Below are positions 21,901 to 33,773 of a stretch of 64,000 nucleotides of DNA, one piece after another. The position numbers and the translations under genes are program-made. The notes beneath the pieces are model-generated. The model did not search any database. It was not told the DNA's origin and saw nothing but the letters and a program-made list of their open reading frames with translations. Positions within the stretch are counted from its first letter, which is position 1, and the number at the start of each line of letters is the position of its first letter. This DNA comes from Antitrichia curtipendula (lineage: Eukaryota; Streptophyta; Bryopsida; Hypnales; Leucodontaceae), in NCBI GenBank assembly GCA_951230915.1, contig OX579634.1:53829570-53893569 (forward strand), read 5' to 3'.

Positions 21901-24742
21901 GCTGCACAAACCTTCAACTTTTTGTCGGTAAGCAGTCCATTCAAATTGTGCTGTGTGTGAAGGCTGAGTGCTACCACTACCTTTTTGACGCTGCTTTGAA
22001 GCTTCACCAACTAGGAATCGATCCAGCTGATCCTAAACATGGTCCTCTTACGAGAAGGCAGGCTCTTCCAGCTTCCGTTAGCAACAAGCGACCTACCTCA
22101 AAGGTATTCTCACAGTATTCTTATGAAGTTCTTCTGCGTGCTTCTGTAGTTCATTTAAGTTAAAACTAAGTGCCCATTCCAAAATCAGAAAATTCACTTT
22201 GGGAGCTATTAGTATCCTTCAAATCATATTTCTATCGTTTAAGAATGTAAGGTAGGATTTCTTCTTTTTATTGGTGCATTATTTACCATTCCTCGAAGCT
22301 TCGTAAAGGATTTATTTCAACTCCTATAGACATGGAAGTGGCCAATTTTGACCATTTGGGCGTTCAGGGGTTAAGCTAATATTTATGTCTTTAGTGACTT
22401 GAATTGGAGAGAGTTTTTCTAAAAAGATTCGTACGTCTCTGATTGACAGAATGTATTTGTTCTAGACATCGAGGGCACCACAACACCAATTTCGTTCGTG
22501 ACTAAAGTTTTATTTCCATATGCGAAAGCGAATGTGGCGAATTTCTTGAGATCCACTTACAACAGTGCCGAAACTCTTAACGACATTCGACTGCTACGTG
22601 ACCAGGTTGGTGGAACTTCACACTTCTCGTCATGCATCTAATAATATACCACTATTGGTCCTATTTTTGGCGTTTGTTTGTTTTTGATTGCAAGGGCGGT
22701 TCTGTGGTAATAGCGGAACTAGCAGGTTCCTTTTAGGTTAATCTTACTTCGCTCAACTTCACACCAACTTTCCTTCAACTTGATTTCATTTTTTCCAAGA
22801 CCAGGATATTCCTGTATGTTTAGTTTACATTCTTTCACTTTTCCTCCAATTTTATTATTAATCTCATATGATCTTGCGCTTTGAGCGCTTTCCACAGCTT
22901 CCGAGCTGGTGTTTGGCATGGGCCTAGTAAATTTCTAGTCGAAGTAGAAAGTTTTGTTTGATGCATTGACGATTCTTGACACTCCGCTCATGTTGATGCT
23001 TGGATTTACAGGTTCATGAGGATTTAAGGAACGGAGTACCTGGATCTACAGAAATACCAGCTGAGAGTGCAGGCATAGAAGCTGTAATTTCAGCTCTGGA
23101 GAAGAACGTGCTTGCTATGATTGGAGCTGATCGAAAAGTAACTGCTCTGAAAGAACTTCAGGTGTGTGTCTCTGAGCGTACTTTTCAATTGTCGGGGATG
23201 TTCTACATTACCTATGCTTTAGAAAGAACATGAGAGATTTGAACCCCAAGTAATTTCCCTTCATTAAAACGGGTTCATGTGAACACTGGTGGCAAGTTGA
23301 ACATTCGAGAAACTTATGCAATTTGTGCCTTGTAAGAATAGTTGCATTCTTTGTGTGAAAAGGCGTCACTAATGAGAATAACACTTAATATTGACTATAT
23401 TGAATGGAAGCGGCATTCTTGAGAAGACGAGTGGTTGAGAGGAATACTGCGGCTGTTTCTTGACACGATGGTAATGTGTCGTTGGGAGGCCATTTCAAGC
23501 ACGTTTCTCCTCTAATGAATGCTTGCAAGTCTTTGATGTGCTTTGCTGGCCTCATGATGGTCTCCATGTTGGTTACACAGGGTCATATTTGGAGAGTCGG
23601 ATATGAAAATGGCGAGTTGAAAGGTGTGGTCTTCGACGATGTCCCTGAAGCTCTTGCAGAGTGGCATGGAAGAGGCTTAAAAACATACATCTACTCCAGT
23701 GGGAGTCGAGAAGCTCAAAAGCTCATTTTTGGAAACACCGACTTTGGTGACCTCCGAGTCTTCTTGTCTGGATTCTTTGACACCACTATTGGGTATGTTA
23801 GTTTGATTCCAAAATTCCCTTCCCTTTACTTTTGTCATGGTTTGTGTAAATTACTTCTGAATTTTTTGTGCTAGTCTTCCCAGGGATGCTTGTGAGCTTA
23901 TAACCATCTCGATTTTCGTGGACATGACTTAGGTCGTGGCACGAGGACTGGAACATGTACGTGGTCTAGAGGCTGCATTTATTGGGTGAAACGGTTTCGG
24001 GGCATTGTATGTTGCTGAATACTTGATTTGTGTTGTGCAGAAACAAGAGAGAGCCACGAAGCTACAAAGAGATTTACCTCACAGTTGGAGTCGATCATCC
24101 TAGTTGTATAACATTTGCCACTGACGTGCTTGCTGAAGCCGTAGCTGCCAAGGAAGCAGGTTCATTTCTTCTACCTCGTGCTTTTGTCCAGCCTCTGAGC
24201 ATTTGAGTTTGGTTACTTGGTTAGAGTAAATACATCTTAAGTGTAGCAAACTAGCTTGACCTGTGCTGGACACCAGCCTTTGGAAGTAATTGAAAGTGCT
24301 CCCTCACATCGGATCATATGGAATCGTTTAAATTGGACCAAAAGTGACAATGTTTATTTCTTGAATTTTTTTTGAAAAGAGGTCAAGGCATGAATTTTAC
24401 TTTCGAAATTTCCTAGAGAATAAAATCAAAATAAAATGGAAGTAAACCAATTCTGCGTTGAATCTCTCTTGTGATCACAAACAAACACCAAAACAATCAC
24501 CCAGTCCAGGTACCGGTATTGCCTAGATTTGCCATACTTTTGAGCTGGTCTTTGTCACTTCCTGTGAATGGACAAAGTGATTGATGCTGACTTGTTGATG
24601 ATCCTCTTATTGTACATCACTCTGATTTTCACTTGCTTTGATATTTTCAGGTTTGCAAGCGGTACTCCTGCTACGCCCTGGAAATGCACCATTGCCTGCA
24701 GATCACGGCTTCCGGACAGTCGCGTCCCTCCTTGAACTCTGA
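18920..24742 (+). CDS. DEP1: Methylthioribulose-1-phosphate dehydratase / enolase-phosphatase E1 (bifunctional)
   Basis: Methionine salvage enzyme: it dehydrates methylthioribulose-1-phosphate, then enolises and dephosphorylates the product to the acireductone. Eleven exons: 18920-19223, 20371-20507, 20624-20719, 21193-21312, 21654-21743, 21963-22103, 22450-22605, 23012-23161, 23581-23792, 24041-24159, 24651-24742. All have GT-AG borders, phases agree, and they give 538 codons. The N-terminal class II aldolase-like dehydratase domain (about 50-265) has putative zinc ligands H159 and H161 (IHSHG) and H234 (VRNHG), a likely catalytic E184 (MEMIKG) and the KCSECCPLF substrate loop. The C-terminal HAD domain starts at N297 with [11 protein letters not shown] (nucleophile D302), then [12 protein letters not shown] (S437-S438), K471 in GNKRE and D497. 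Residues 1-41 have no acidic residues and are rich in S, V and L, so they may be a plastid transit peptide; M42 or M44 could give a cytosolic form. The gene looks intact. Confidence 0.95.
19277..19715. repeat. Tandem duplication (about 205 bp) in DEP1 intron 1
   Basis: 19277-19483 and 19513-19715 are direct copies at high identity. They share CATTTGGTGGGTGGAG, then ATCTGATCGGACGTGAAATG and GAGCTAATTTACTTTCTAGT, and end in AAGGAATCATCGT. They differ by scattered substitutions and small indels. The segment contains no exon. Confidence 0.85.
20860..21065. mobile_element. Truncated TTAA-family element in DEP1 intron 3
   Basis: The right end reads CCTTTAGGGG followed by TTAA (21066-21069). The 40 bases before it (containing AAACCATGAATCC) resemble the right end of the complete element at 62544-62780 (AAAGCCATGAATTC). 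The left terminus was not found. A further lone end (GGCGTTCAGGGG-TTAA) lies near 22360-22375 in intron 6. Confidence 0.45.
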
Positions 24743-26742
24743 GGTCGGGTGCATACATGATACCCTAAAGCATTAACGTTCAGCCCGACCATTGGCCGTT
24801 GGAAAGCTTGCTTACTATGATGGTAGTAAAATTTTGCAGGTTAAGCGTTCCATTAATTTCCTCCTAGTACTATATGCGGAATGTTTGCCCTGCTCTTTTC
24901 AGACTTTTCAATTATAACTATACAGTAGAAGCTGAATTTTTCAATATTGCTGTGCTGGAATGGTAGCTGAATATACGATACCATGCTGCACGCTCTCACT
25001 CGAATGGTTGGTTTATAGTCTAGAGATTTTCTCCCGAGACACCTTGCCATAGGATGAAATATCCCTTTATTGAAGACTGTTGGGGGAGGGATTTCAATGT
25101 GTTTGTTAATAATGTTACATCCCAAAGCACCCAAGGAGAAGGCAACCGGGCAACTTGTGAATGTCCTTGATGACCCCTGTGGTATGATCATTTGAAATAC
25201 TCGATCAAGCCAACCATCTCTTATCGGTCTCTCCAGTGACATTCTTTAGCAGTTGTGAGATCTCACCCTTTTTCATTAGTGGGTGTTAAGTGCTGGTGAA
25301 TGGTTCACTGATTTTCGAGCAAAGGATTGGATACTATTGCTCATTTTTTCATCCAGTAGTGAATGCTAGCACCCTCCTCAAGGAGATGGTGGTTGATTTT
25401 CGGTGGAGACGATATGATCCCCACTTCCCTCTTTGTAGGGTCTCTTATCCACCTTTGTATATACCGTATTAGACTGAATTCATTCTCCTATCTTGACACC
25501 AGCTGAAGTTATTGTAAATGACAACTGAGTTAAACCTGACGACTCAAAAAAATTGTCATTCCCTGTAGAGAGCGTGCGGAAGTGGTCAGCGCCTGTCTTC
25601 TTCCTGAAACTTCTGGTACGTTACCTCCTCCATGAGATGAGCTCAAGTCTACACACAAAAAGAATCTGGATCCTTTTCCAAGGGTGGCGACTGGCGAGGC
25701 AGCTCCTCGGGCGAGACCGTTAGGCACATGTTGTACTGCTAATTTAGTTTGACAATTGGGTGCGTCAGAGGACTCAGATTCTTCGGCAATTTGCTCCTTT
25801 CTTTATAAATGATTCAGCTTGGGCTTGGGTTTCCTGAGATCGTACTCACTGTAGGGTACTAGAGTTTTAAAATTGAGTTCTTAAAAGCAAATCGCCTTGG
25901 GATGGGGCCGGCACACTGGCATCAAGATCCTGCACGTAAAGCCATCAATGTATGGTCCAATTGTAGGTGAAAGAATTGGAGAATTGGAAAGCATCACCGA
26001 CCTTAGCAGTCGAATTTGAAGCTGAGCATCACCCAATCTGGTCTGATTGCTAATAGAAATATCCAGGATCTGGGTGAGAATTTATTCTTTTTTTCTTACT
26101 AGAATGAAGCCTATTGCAACACAACAACACCAAGGGGGTTCATTGAATTGCAAGGTTTCACTGAGAAAATGCTTGGATGTCATTAGGAATAGTGTGCCGT
26201 TGCTACAGCCCCCAAAAAATTAAAAGTGATTTTCTAATTTTGTTTATTTCATAAAAACTTTGAGATTCAATATCTTTTTTGCTGTGAATCAAAACACCAC
26301 AAAACAAAGCCCGTGTACCCCTCCTCATTAAGGGCTTTCCGGTAGTACCAAGAATGCGATCAAGGGATGCATGGTCCTAGAGATCTCAACATAACAACAA
26401 CAAAAAAAAAACTAAAAAAACTTAAGGTATGGATTAGCAAAAACAAGTAAACAAAAAATTGTGTGGATGAAGCTATGATAGATGAAATTATCACACAATT
26501 TGCATTTAATACAAGAGATGACTTTTGGTTAAAACAATAAAGGTGATTTGGATAGCAACTAGCAAAAACTCTTTGATAGTGGAGTAATTAGAAGAGAATT
26601 TTGTTGGAACAGTTAATGCTTAAGCTAGAGGAAGGTGTGGCAAACTATGAGTAAATATTATAGAATCTAGCTCACAATACCCTTTTGAAGAGCAAAGCCT
26701 ATAACTATCTCAGACAATCTTTACTATCACTGGAGGTATCGT
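24743..26742. other. DEP1 3' flank and spacer
   Basis: The first few hundred bases are probably the DEP1 3' UTR. Beyond that only unsupported ORFs occur (for example 25242-24853 minus and 25290-25472 plus). Composition is moderately GC-richer until about 25950, then AT-rich. No gene was recognised. Confidence 0.4.
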
Positions 26743-26746
26743 TTAA

Positions 26747-27278
26747 CCTCTAAAGTCCCAGTGGCCCTATGGGGGCTAAAATGCAACTTTGGGTAGGCCC
26801 ATACAGTCTCAATATTCATTTGAAACTTTTTGTGGAGCTAGTAAAATATATATTAAGCTTTGTGGGAATACAATTTTTTTTTCAATCAATGCACAATGAG
26901 CCAAAAACAGAGGTCAGTGGGCAACACAAAAAAAAATCACAAAAAAGTCAAAATAATTTTTTTTTTTTTTTTTTTTTAAATTTCTCAAACATAATATTTT
27001 TGTCTACATGTGAAGATTTGGTTCATTGTATTTGGATTAGTAATGAGAAAGTTATAAATAGACATTGAAAATATTTTTTTTCCAACTTTGAATGCTAATA
27101 TCTTCCAATCTGTATAGTCAAACTTCATGAATTTTTACCACATGATCTAAGACAAGTCAAGTACAAGATCATATGATCAGATTTCAAAAATATATTTCTC
27201 TATTTTTGTGGGTGAACACAATAAAAATGACAGTTTTGAGTGTTTTTTGACAGAAAAATGACTTTGGGACTTTAGGGG
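26747..27278. mobile_element. TTAA-flanked MITE, 532 bp
   Basis: TTAA at 26743-26746 and 27279-27282 flanks ends CCTCTAAAGTCCCAGT and (reverse complement) CCCCTAAAGTCCCAAA, matching at 13 of the first 14 positions. The right half (GCTAATATCTTCCAATCT ...) is recognisably related to the 927-bp copy at 58277-59203. There is no coding capacity. Target and terminus style resemble piggyBac-type elements. Confidence 0.7.
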
Positions 27279-27282
27279 TTAA

Positions 27283-28428
27283 ATCCAATTTTGGTTTTTA
27301 AGCTTTTATTTATTTATGAATTTTCAATAAAAAGATGCAAATCTAACAATGAATGGAGTACATTTTCACTATTCTATACCAATTATTTAATTGATTAAGA
27401 CCTATGTATCATTTTTCTAATCAATCAACACTCAAAGTATGAAAAAAGACTACAAGTCCAAAGGTTAAACATCATCAAATATAAACACTTCCTTCTAAGG
27501 CATACTACCAACATTAACAACAATTTCATCTAATCCACAGTATAGAACACATTGACCAATTTTTTCTTAATTTTCTCGTATATGTTAAACAATTAGGCCA
27601 TCAACTAGATGTAAGATGAAAACACCCAAAAAAATTTAGTGTATCTATTCTTGGCAAGTAGTCTTTTATTGAAAGTGTAATCTAAAGTATAATTAAACTG
27701 CTCCCATACTTAATTAAGATTGCTTGACTGTTGATTCCAGATTTTGGTTTTATGATTAGGCTATGTAACAGTTTCAATGACTTAGGGAGCTTCCCGCTTT
27801 GAAAATTCATAGTAATAGTAATTATATATCTCATCTACTTTTTATTTTTTTATTTTTTATTTTTTTGAAATTTCATTATTTTTTAATTGCTATTACAACC
27901 AAAATGTTTTCCCTTGAAAAAAGGGCCTCCAACTATGCTACATTGCTTCTTTTGATAGATTTGGTTGTTTTCACCTTAGGTTTAAATTGTATAAAACTCT
28001 AGCCTACATAAGGTAGACCAGGTCGGTTTCATCTCCTACTTTTGGCCCCAATTCTATTTGTTCAAACATCCAAATCTCTCCAAAAAAATATCCAAATCCC
28101 TTAATGATTCTGACAGAATCAATGCATTAATGCCAGAATGGAGAGTGTCAATCCTTGATCAGTGGAAATTTAAGTGCCAACAGATACATAGAGAGGCGGT
28201 TATGGGGTGTTTATGGGATGTTTTTGACTCCATTCTACATGTGGTTTTGTAATTTGAAGGCATACTACTTCAAAAATTCACATAAATTATAATTTTAATT
28301 GAAAAAATATAATTCCACTTGGTTTTGATATGTGAAACAAGCGCACACCTTTGAAAAATATGTGCCCCTCTTGGAATTGTCTCTAAGATCTTTAGATTCT
28401 AATTAGGGTGGTAATAGGCTTGCCTACC
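27283..28428. other. AT-rich spacer, no gene recognised
   Basis: Low-complexity AT-rich sequence; short ORFs (27799-28002, 28058-28252) have no recognisable product. Confidence 0.4.
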
Positions 28429-28431
28429 TTA

Positions 28432-28783
28432 GAGCATCTCCACTCTTGCTCAAAAAAGAAGCCCAACTGTGCATATGCTGAGCCCAACCAGATTTCTTGT
28501 CCTCCATTGTGAATGCCGTGTTAGACCCTGTCACCCTGGCCATAAAAAAAAACCTGATTTGCCGCCATCCTTGGGAGCCCACTCACAGATATTATTGTTA
28601 TACAATGCTTGATTTGGAAGTACACAATGCTAAACTTTAAGAAAACTAATTCAAATGTGGAAAGCGAGAACAAAGTCCAGGTATGGTTGGGCAAGTGCTC
28701 TCATGCCGTCCACTTTTTCATTCCCGGAGCCCGCGATAGGTAATTTTCCATGCTTGTTTTTACGAGCAAGAGTGGAGATGCTT
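28432..28783. mobile_element. PIF/Harbinger-like MITE, 352 bp, TTA duplication
   Basis: The inverted ends share AGCATCTCCACTCTTGCTC exactly (28434-28452 and its complement 28764-28782), with weaker matching for about 10 bp inward. TTA occurs immediately outside both ends (28429-28431 and 28784-28786), as expected for Harbinger insertions. GAGCATCTCC-type termini are common among plant MITEs. There is no ORF. Confidence 0.75.
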
Positions 28784-28921
28784 TTAGTTGTCACCCCACT
28801 AAGGGCTAGCTTACATGTGAGCTAGTGGGCAAAGAAAGCAACTAAAAGACAAGAACAGTGCCATCGATGATCGGTAAGCGTGGAAGTACGAGAGAGAGTT
28901 CCACTGATATCAGTATATTAA

Positions 28922-29143
28922 CCCTTGAAGGACGGACCGGTAGCCGTGGAAATCATGTATTTTGATTCCGTGTGACATCATCTACTTTGAAAAAGCCTAA
29001 TATATTCTTTGGAAGTTAAAGAGCTGTTAAAGACCTTTCCTTTCCAGTCCTAATACCGAGGATGAAAAGTTGCACTTCTATCCTGTATGGAAAGATTCTC
29101 TGTCATTCAAAGGACGCAGAACGTCCTCGTCGACGTTCAAGGG
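28922..29143. mobile_element. TTAA-family short MITE, copy B (222 bp, complete)
   Basis: TTAA at 28918-28921 and 29144-29147 flanks inverted ends CCCTTGAAGGACGGAC and CCCTTGAACGTCGACG. Internal landmarks in order: GGACCGGTAGCCGTGGAAAT, GATGAAAAGTTGCACTTCT, GGAAAGATTCTCTGTCATTC. Related copies lie at 6173, 38440, 44700 and 57752. Confidence 0.8.
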
Positions 29144-29147
29144 TTAA

Positions 29148-29500
29148 GGTAACAGGTCCATAAATCACCCACCGAAGAGCTAAAACTGAATTTTGGGGAG
29201 GCGAAGCTTCTTGAAATAATTTTTCAGTAAATTTTCCTCGAAAGACAAGTGGAATTGGCATTTATTTTTCTTTTCTTTTTTGCTTTGTGGAATTGGCATC
29301 TAATCCAAGTCATTTCATATTTTTTGGAGCTTTCTGAAAGTAGTAGTTATAAAATTTGAAGTTGAAATGGCATAGGGCTTTAAAATCGCCCACCACCTCC
29401 TAAAATGTACATTGTTTGTACATTGCTAAAAGCTATGAAAAAGAAAAATGCACACACGAGGTGGGCAATTCCAGAGCGTGTTACCTTAGACACTGTAGAA
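29148..29500. other. Spacer upstream of a TATA-containing GC-rich segment
   Basis: AT-rich, with no gene seen. ACATTGTTTGTACATTG near 29409 is a short internal repeat. Confidence 0.35.
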
Positions 29501-29502
29501 GG

Positions 29503-30180
29503 AGCATATATAAAAGTCGGCTTTCTTACTGCATATTTCGACCGTGTGTGACTCCTCCCTCCCTCCCTCCCACCCACCGGTCCATGCAAGGAGTCCCTAA
29601 CAACCCAACCGGCCACTATCGGAATCCCGTGACCAGGTAATCATTCCTGACAATGAACGCGTGTATTCTGGAGCGGTGGTTGCGGCCTCTCCACTGACTG
29701 AACTGAACTGAACTGAACTGAACTGAACTGACCTTCCTTCAGCAAGTTACTTCACTCATTTCGTCAGTTGGGTCTGGGTCTGCTGGTGCTCGCCGGCCTT
29801 GCAACTGCATGAGCGTCGCTTCACTTTTCGATCCCTTTCCGTTGGTGACAGTGTACGTTTTGCGCAACGAAATTTCATCTTTGGCGTACCAATTACAAAA
29901 AGATAACTGAAGCGTTGCACCACCGACCTAACTTAAGCTCACTTCCGTCCAACTTGATGATCGATCCACTGAAGCGAACCAGAAGACCTGACGTAAACTT
30001 CAATTCCGGCCTCACTGTTCAATTTCTGAAGCAATCCACAACTACAGTACAGTGTAGCTTCTTTTCTTGGCAAAATTTCGCCAGACTGTCAGAAATCTGA
30101 CCACTCTGCCTTCGTCCCTCTAAAAACTGATCTCTGCAGTGAAGCCAGCAAGGGGGACGCGGTTCCCAAAAAAAAGACCT
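29503..30180 (+). promoter_or_regulatory. Putative promoter and orphan first exon in a GC-rich island
   Basis: CATATATAAAAG at about 29505-29516 is a strong TATA-like sequence. It is followed about 45 bp on by a (CTCC)n pyrimidine tract typical of plant leaders, then an ATG at 29581. That opens MQGVPNNPTGHYRNPVT and reaches CCAG-GTAATC, a splice donor near 29636. The following 500 bp remain GC-rich, with a (CTGAA)n microsatellite at about 29696-29730. No further exon or product could be identified. It may be a noncoding transcript, an unrecognised gene or one broken by later insertions. Confidence 0.3.
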
Positions 30181-30187
30181 GCAGTTA

Positions 30188-30527
30188 CACTAATGATGGT
30201 ATTTAGTGTTATGTTGTAAATAGCGTTACTTGTATTTTTACCCCATCCACTCTAAACTTCAATCAGTTGACATTTAGAGTTAACATTATCTATTTAATAA
30301 AATATTCATTTGGATAAGCATTTATATGTTTAGGTTTATATTTTTTTTCATTGCAATTTGATGAAATAATAGGTAATACTAAATATGAACTTGTAAAAAG
30401 TTGATATCCAGTAGTTGACAAATAGTGTCTATGTTGACATTTAGTCTTGGTAACATTAACATGATTGTTGACATTTAGTGTTGTGTTTCGTAATTAGTGT
30501 TGCCAACACTATTTACCATCATTAGTG
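30188..30527. mobile_element. TA-flanked MITE with CACTA...TAGTG ends, 340 bp
   Basis: The ends CACTAATGATGGTATTTAGT and (reverse complement) CACTAATGATGGTAAATAGT differ at two positions over about 23 bp. TA flanks both sides (30186-30187, 30528-30529). The interior repeats a GACATTTAGTGTT-like phrase. The 2-bp TA flank favours Tc1/mariner over CACTA (which makes 3-bp duplications) despite the CACTA ends. Confidence 0.7.
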
Positions 30528-30596
30528 TACTACAAATGAATCACTGTCAACGTTACCGGCAGTAAGCTACACAGTTGGCAGCTTAGTTGGATCCTC

Positions 30597-30910
30597 GAGA
30601 GCATTCCCAACTAGGGATCCTTACTCAACATGTAGGGTGCAACTATTTCCAACCAAGGTTGGAACAAATTTTCAACCCAAGCTTGGAATGTGATGTTTTC
30701 TCCTTTTTAAGGTTGGGACTAGTAAGGTCATGACATATGTCCTAATGTAGTGAGCGGGAAAGTAATTCTTGAATGATCGAAATTGGAAGAGTCTATACAT
30801 TGGGTACGAGTTCAAACCAACTTTTGGCTTCCAAAACTCATAGTAATTTGAATTCAAGGAAAAAAATCACAAAAAATTGACAATGCCTGTCATTTCTATC
30901 TTTCTACCGG
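30597..30910 (+). repeat. Inverted-pair repeat, left copy
   Basis: It begins GAGCATTCCCAACTAGGGAT and contains AAGGTTGGGACTAGTAAGGT, TTGAATGATCGAAATTGGAA and ACCAACTTTTGGCTTCC. The same series appears reverse-complemented at 34400-34722. Identity is moderate to high over about 300 bp. The two may be long terminal inverted repeats of one 4.1-kb element or two independent insertions. Confidence 0.7.
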
Positions 30911-31194
30911 GTTAAAATTTTACATCGTCTTCTACTGCTCCTGAACATGCACAAAATCGCTTAACTGGCCGACTATAGGTGGTTCTGCAATCTTTGACTC
31001 AAGTAATGCAGCTATTGACATCCGTATACTCTATAACTAGATAGATTAGTAATAAAAATTTGAAATTCTTTGAGTGATTGATTCTAGTGATTTCATTCAT
31101 TCAAAGCTACTTGTTGAATAATCTGTAATTGGCAAAATAATCCAATGATTTCTTCCTTTATTGCAACTAGGTGAAAATTTCCAAAAACAATAGT

Positions 31195-31463
31195 CAAGCT
31201 CAACTACAAGAGAAAGGGGTGTTGCAAGTGTGTTTTTAAATACAGTCCTAGAGATAAGATATTAAGTGATGACCTTTAAGGAGATTTTTAGTAAAAAATT
31301 ACTATTCTTAGATACATGAGTATTTTCATGTATTACTTACTTAAGAAATACATGAATTTACAATAAATTTTTATTGAAAATCTCCTAAAAGGTCATTACT
31401 TATAGTCTTATGTACTATACTTTAAAACCCATTTAAAGCACCCCTTTCTCTTGTAGAGCTTAG
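31195..31463. repeat. Full-length imperfect palindrome (foldback), about 270 bp
   Basis: ACTACAAGAGAAAGGGGTG near 31203 pairs with CACCCCTTTCTCTTGTAG near 31439. GACCTTTAAGGAGATTTTTA near 31271 pairs with AAAATCTCCTAAAAGGTC near 31377. Pairing continues to a centre near 31325, with almost no unpaired interior. It is analogous to, but not obviously homologous with, the palindrome at 16697. Confidence 0.75.
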
Positions 31464-32836
31464 AGGATAAGGAACTTGGTAGGAACCAATGAATGAGTCC
31501 TATACAAGATGACAACTTATGACTAGCTGAAAGTGTGACATAAGTAAATAGTGTGTAGTAATTTGTAGTCAAGAACCCCCAATCATGTGGAGCATTCTTA
31601 GGTTCGAGGGCACTACTTGAGGCCAGGTGTGTGTCCAAATCTACATAACATTGATAAACATCCTAAACCATTCTTTCTTGGAGGTTGGGATCAATAATTC
31701 CTCTTTGGATCTTTGGGAATGAATTTAGTTTAATTTGTACAGAGTCATTGGTTGGATGGGAAGTTGTAACACTAGTGTCATTGACTCACTGGGAAGTTGT
31801 TAAAAATCATTGGCTCACTGGGAGGTTGCAAGAATGGGGGCTCACACTTTTGGAGGGAGCAAAAAGCACCCCCAAACATTGTTCAATAATGTTACATAGG
31901 AATGCCCAACATGCCTAGGATTCTATTGTATAAAAAATAGGCAAATTTTTTTTACTCCCGCCAGTTTTCTTGTCCTTTTAAGATTTGTGTATTGTGCAGT
32001 TTCTTCTGTCCTTGGTTTTGTTGGCCATGTAAGCCTTGTTTGCTTGTATTTTTGTTCCTTTTCTTTGCTTGGTAGGGGTGCAATTGGTTTCAAAAGATGG
32101 CCTGTTGCAACAGTGGCAATGCAAATATGGGCGGTGCTGGAACTGTGGCGAAGAAGCAACGCGTCAACTTTTGATGTAATGTTGTCATTCGCTCTTGGAA
32201 CTAGGGTGAGTAGCTGATAATGGTGTGTTCACAATTGAACCACCTGCTCTGCAGGACTTTGAATCTTGTGGTATTGTATATAACAAGAGTGACTGTGTGT
32301 CTATGCCAGCCAAGTACAACACACATTGCTAAAGGATCATTCAGAATTGGACTAGATAATGCTCGAGAGGCGGGAGGTTCGAGAGCATCATAGGACATAA
32401 TGCCAAGTCACTAATAGTTCATCACAGACGTTTGTATCTGTACTTTTCGCAAATCTAAGGGTGTAGAAAGAGGGTCTACATGATTATGAGTTTTAACGCT
32501 TTTCTAACTATCCAATGGAACGGTGACAAATCAGACTTGAAAATTGGACTTGGCATAATGAAACGCTAATTGATACTACCTAGATTTGATGCATCATCTG
32601 ATATTGTTGCTCTTGGTTTGTTGGTGTTGTATTACTTGGTTCACTTTAATTTGAAATCCAATACTCAGTTTCAAGAAAAAGAAAAGTGTGCCCAATTATT
32701 TTATAAAAGAGGTTGAAGGTAATATACTGGACTCTTGACTACACTAGTGCTACAAGCCTCAGTTATAGGAAGGGTAAAAATTTGAAAATTCACTAAAAAA
32801 AATTTACCTTAGAAAATTGTAGGAACAAATTATTAA
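31464..32836. other. Spacer with a three-unit minisatellite at 31745-31830
   Basis: TCATTGGTTGGATGGGAAGT, TCATTGACTCACTGGGAAGT and TCATTGGCTCACTGGGAGGT start at 31745, 31778 and 31807. Elsewhere there is no supported gene. The ORF 31987-32217 is slightly GC-rich but not recognised. Confidence 0.45.
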
Positions 32837-33769
32837 CCCCTAAAGTTCCATGACTATGTTTTCACCAAAAACACTCAAGAACTACCATTTTTAGTACAAG
32901 TACCAAATTCTTGAAGAAAAACTTTTTTTGACACATGTAACCGTAGGATCTTGTAGTGTGATGACTTGAGAACATGTAGTAAAAATTTCAGAAATTTCCA
33001 CCACGTGGATTGCAAGATATAAGCATTAAAATTCATTAAAATCATTTTTTGAGCCTGCAAAAAATCGGGCAGCTGCACTGCACAAGCTCACCTTTCTATG
33101 AAAAAATGTTCAAAATGGTGGTGCTTCTTTGAATTCATTTTTCTAGAGAAGTTTTTTACATGCTTGAAAATTTTCACGTCATTTGGATTTGTACAACATA
33201 GAGGCAAAAAATAATAAGTAGAAAGAAGTAGAGAATGATTCAAAATACAAAATTCTTAAGAATTTAATTATGAAATTGAAAAATGCCAATCCCAATGGTT
33301 GAAATGTTGTAATAAAAAATCTACATCCTATGATTTTATTTTATTTCAAAAATGTTGAAAATTGAGTAAGATAAAGGACTTCAAAGTTTATTTTAGAGTA
33401 GAGTTCCATAACAGCCCGCAAACTAAAATTCCTCATAACTTTTGACTCATTTGTCAAAATAGAATGATTAAAAGATTTTCACATCTATATAACTCTAGAA
33501 AACCAATTTCAAATTTTTGTTTCTGAAAAAAGTGATTTTTTCTGATCTGCTCGGACTGCCCAGCCAGGGAAAAAAGTAACATATTAGGCCATAACTTTTG
33601 ACTCATATTTCCAAATGGCATGAAACTTAGTGCATATGAAAGATATTCCTTGTGCACAATTTCTATTAAAATTTCAGCCAAAAATATGAAAACCTCCAAT
33701 CACAGGTACCTACCCAAAATTTCTATACTGCCAAAAAACGCATGCTGGTCGTTTAGAGTTTAACCGTGG
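32837..33769 (+). mobile_element. TTAA-flanked long MITE, 933 bp
   Basis: TTAA at 32833-32836 and 33770-33773 flanks ends CCCCTAAAGTTCCATG and (reverse complement) ACTCTAAACGACCAGC. The whole length corresponds in opposite orientation to 58277-59203. Shared landmarks include ATGTTTTCACCAAAAACACT, CACGTGGATTGCAAGATAT and TAAAGGACTTCAAAGTTTAT. There is no intact ORF. Confidence 0.7.
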
Positions 33770-33773
33770 GTGA

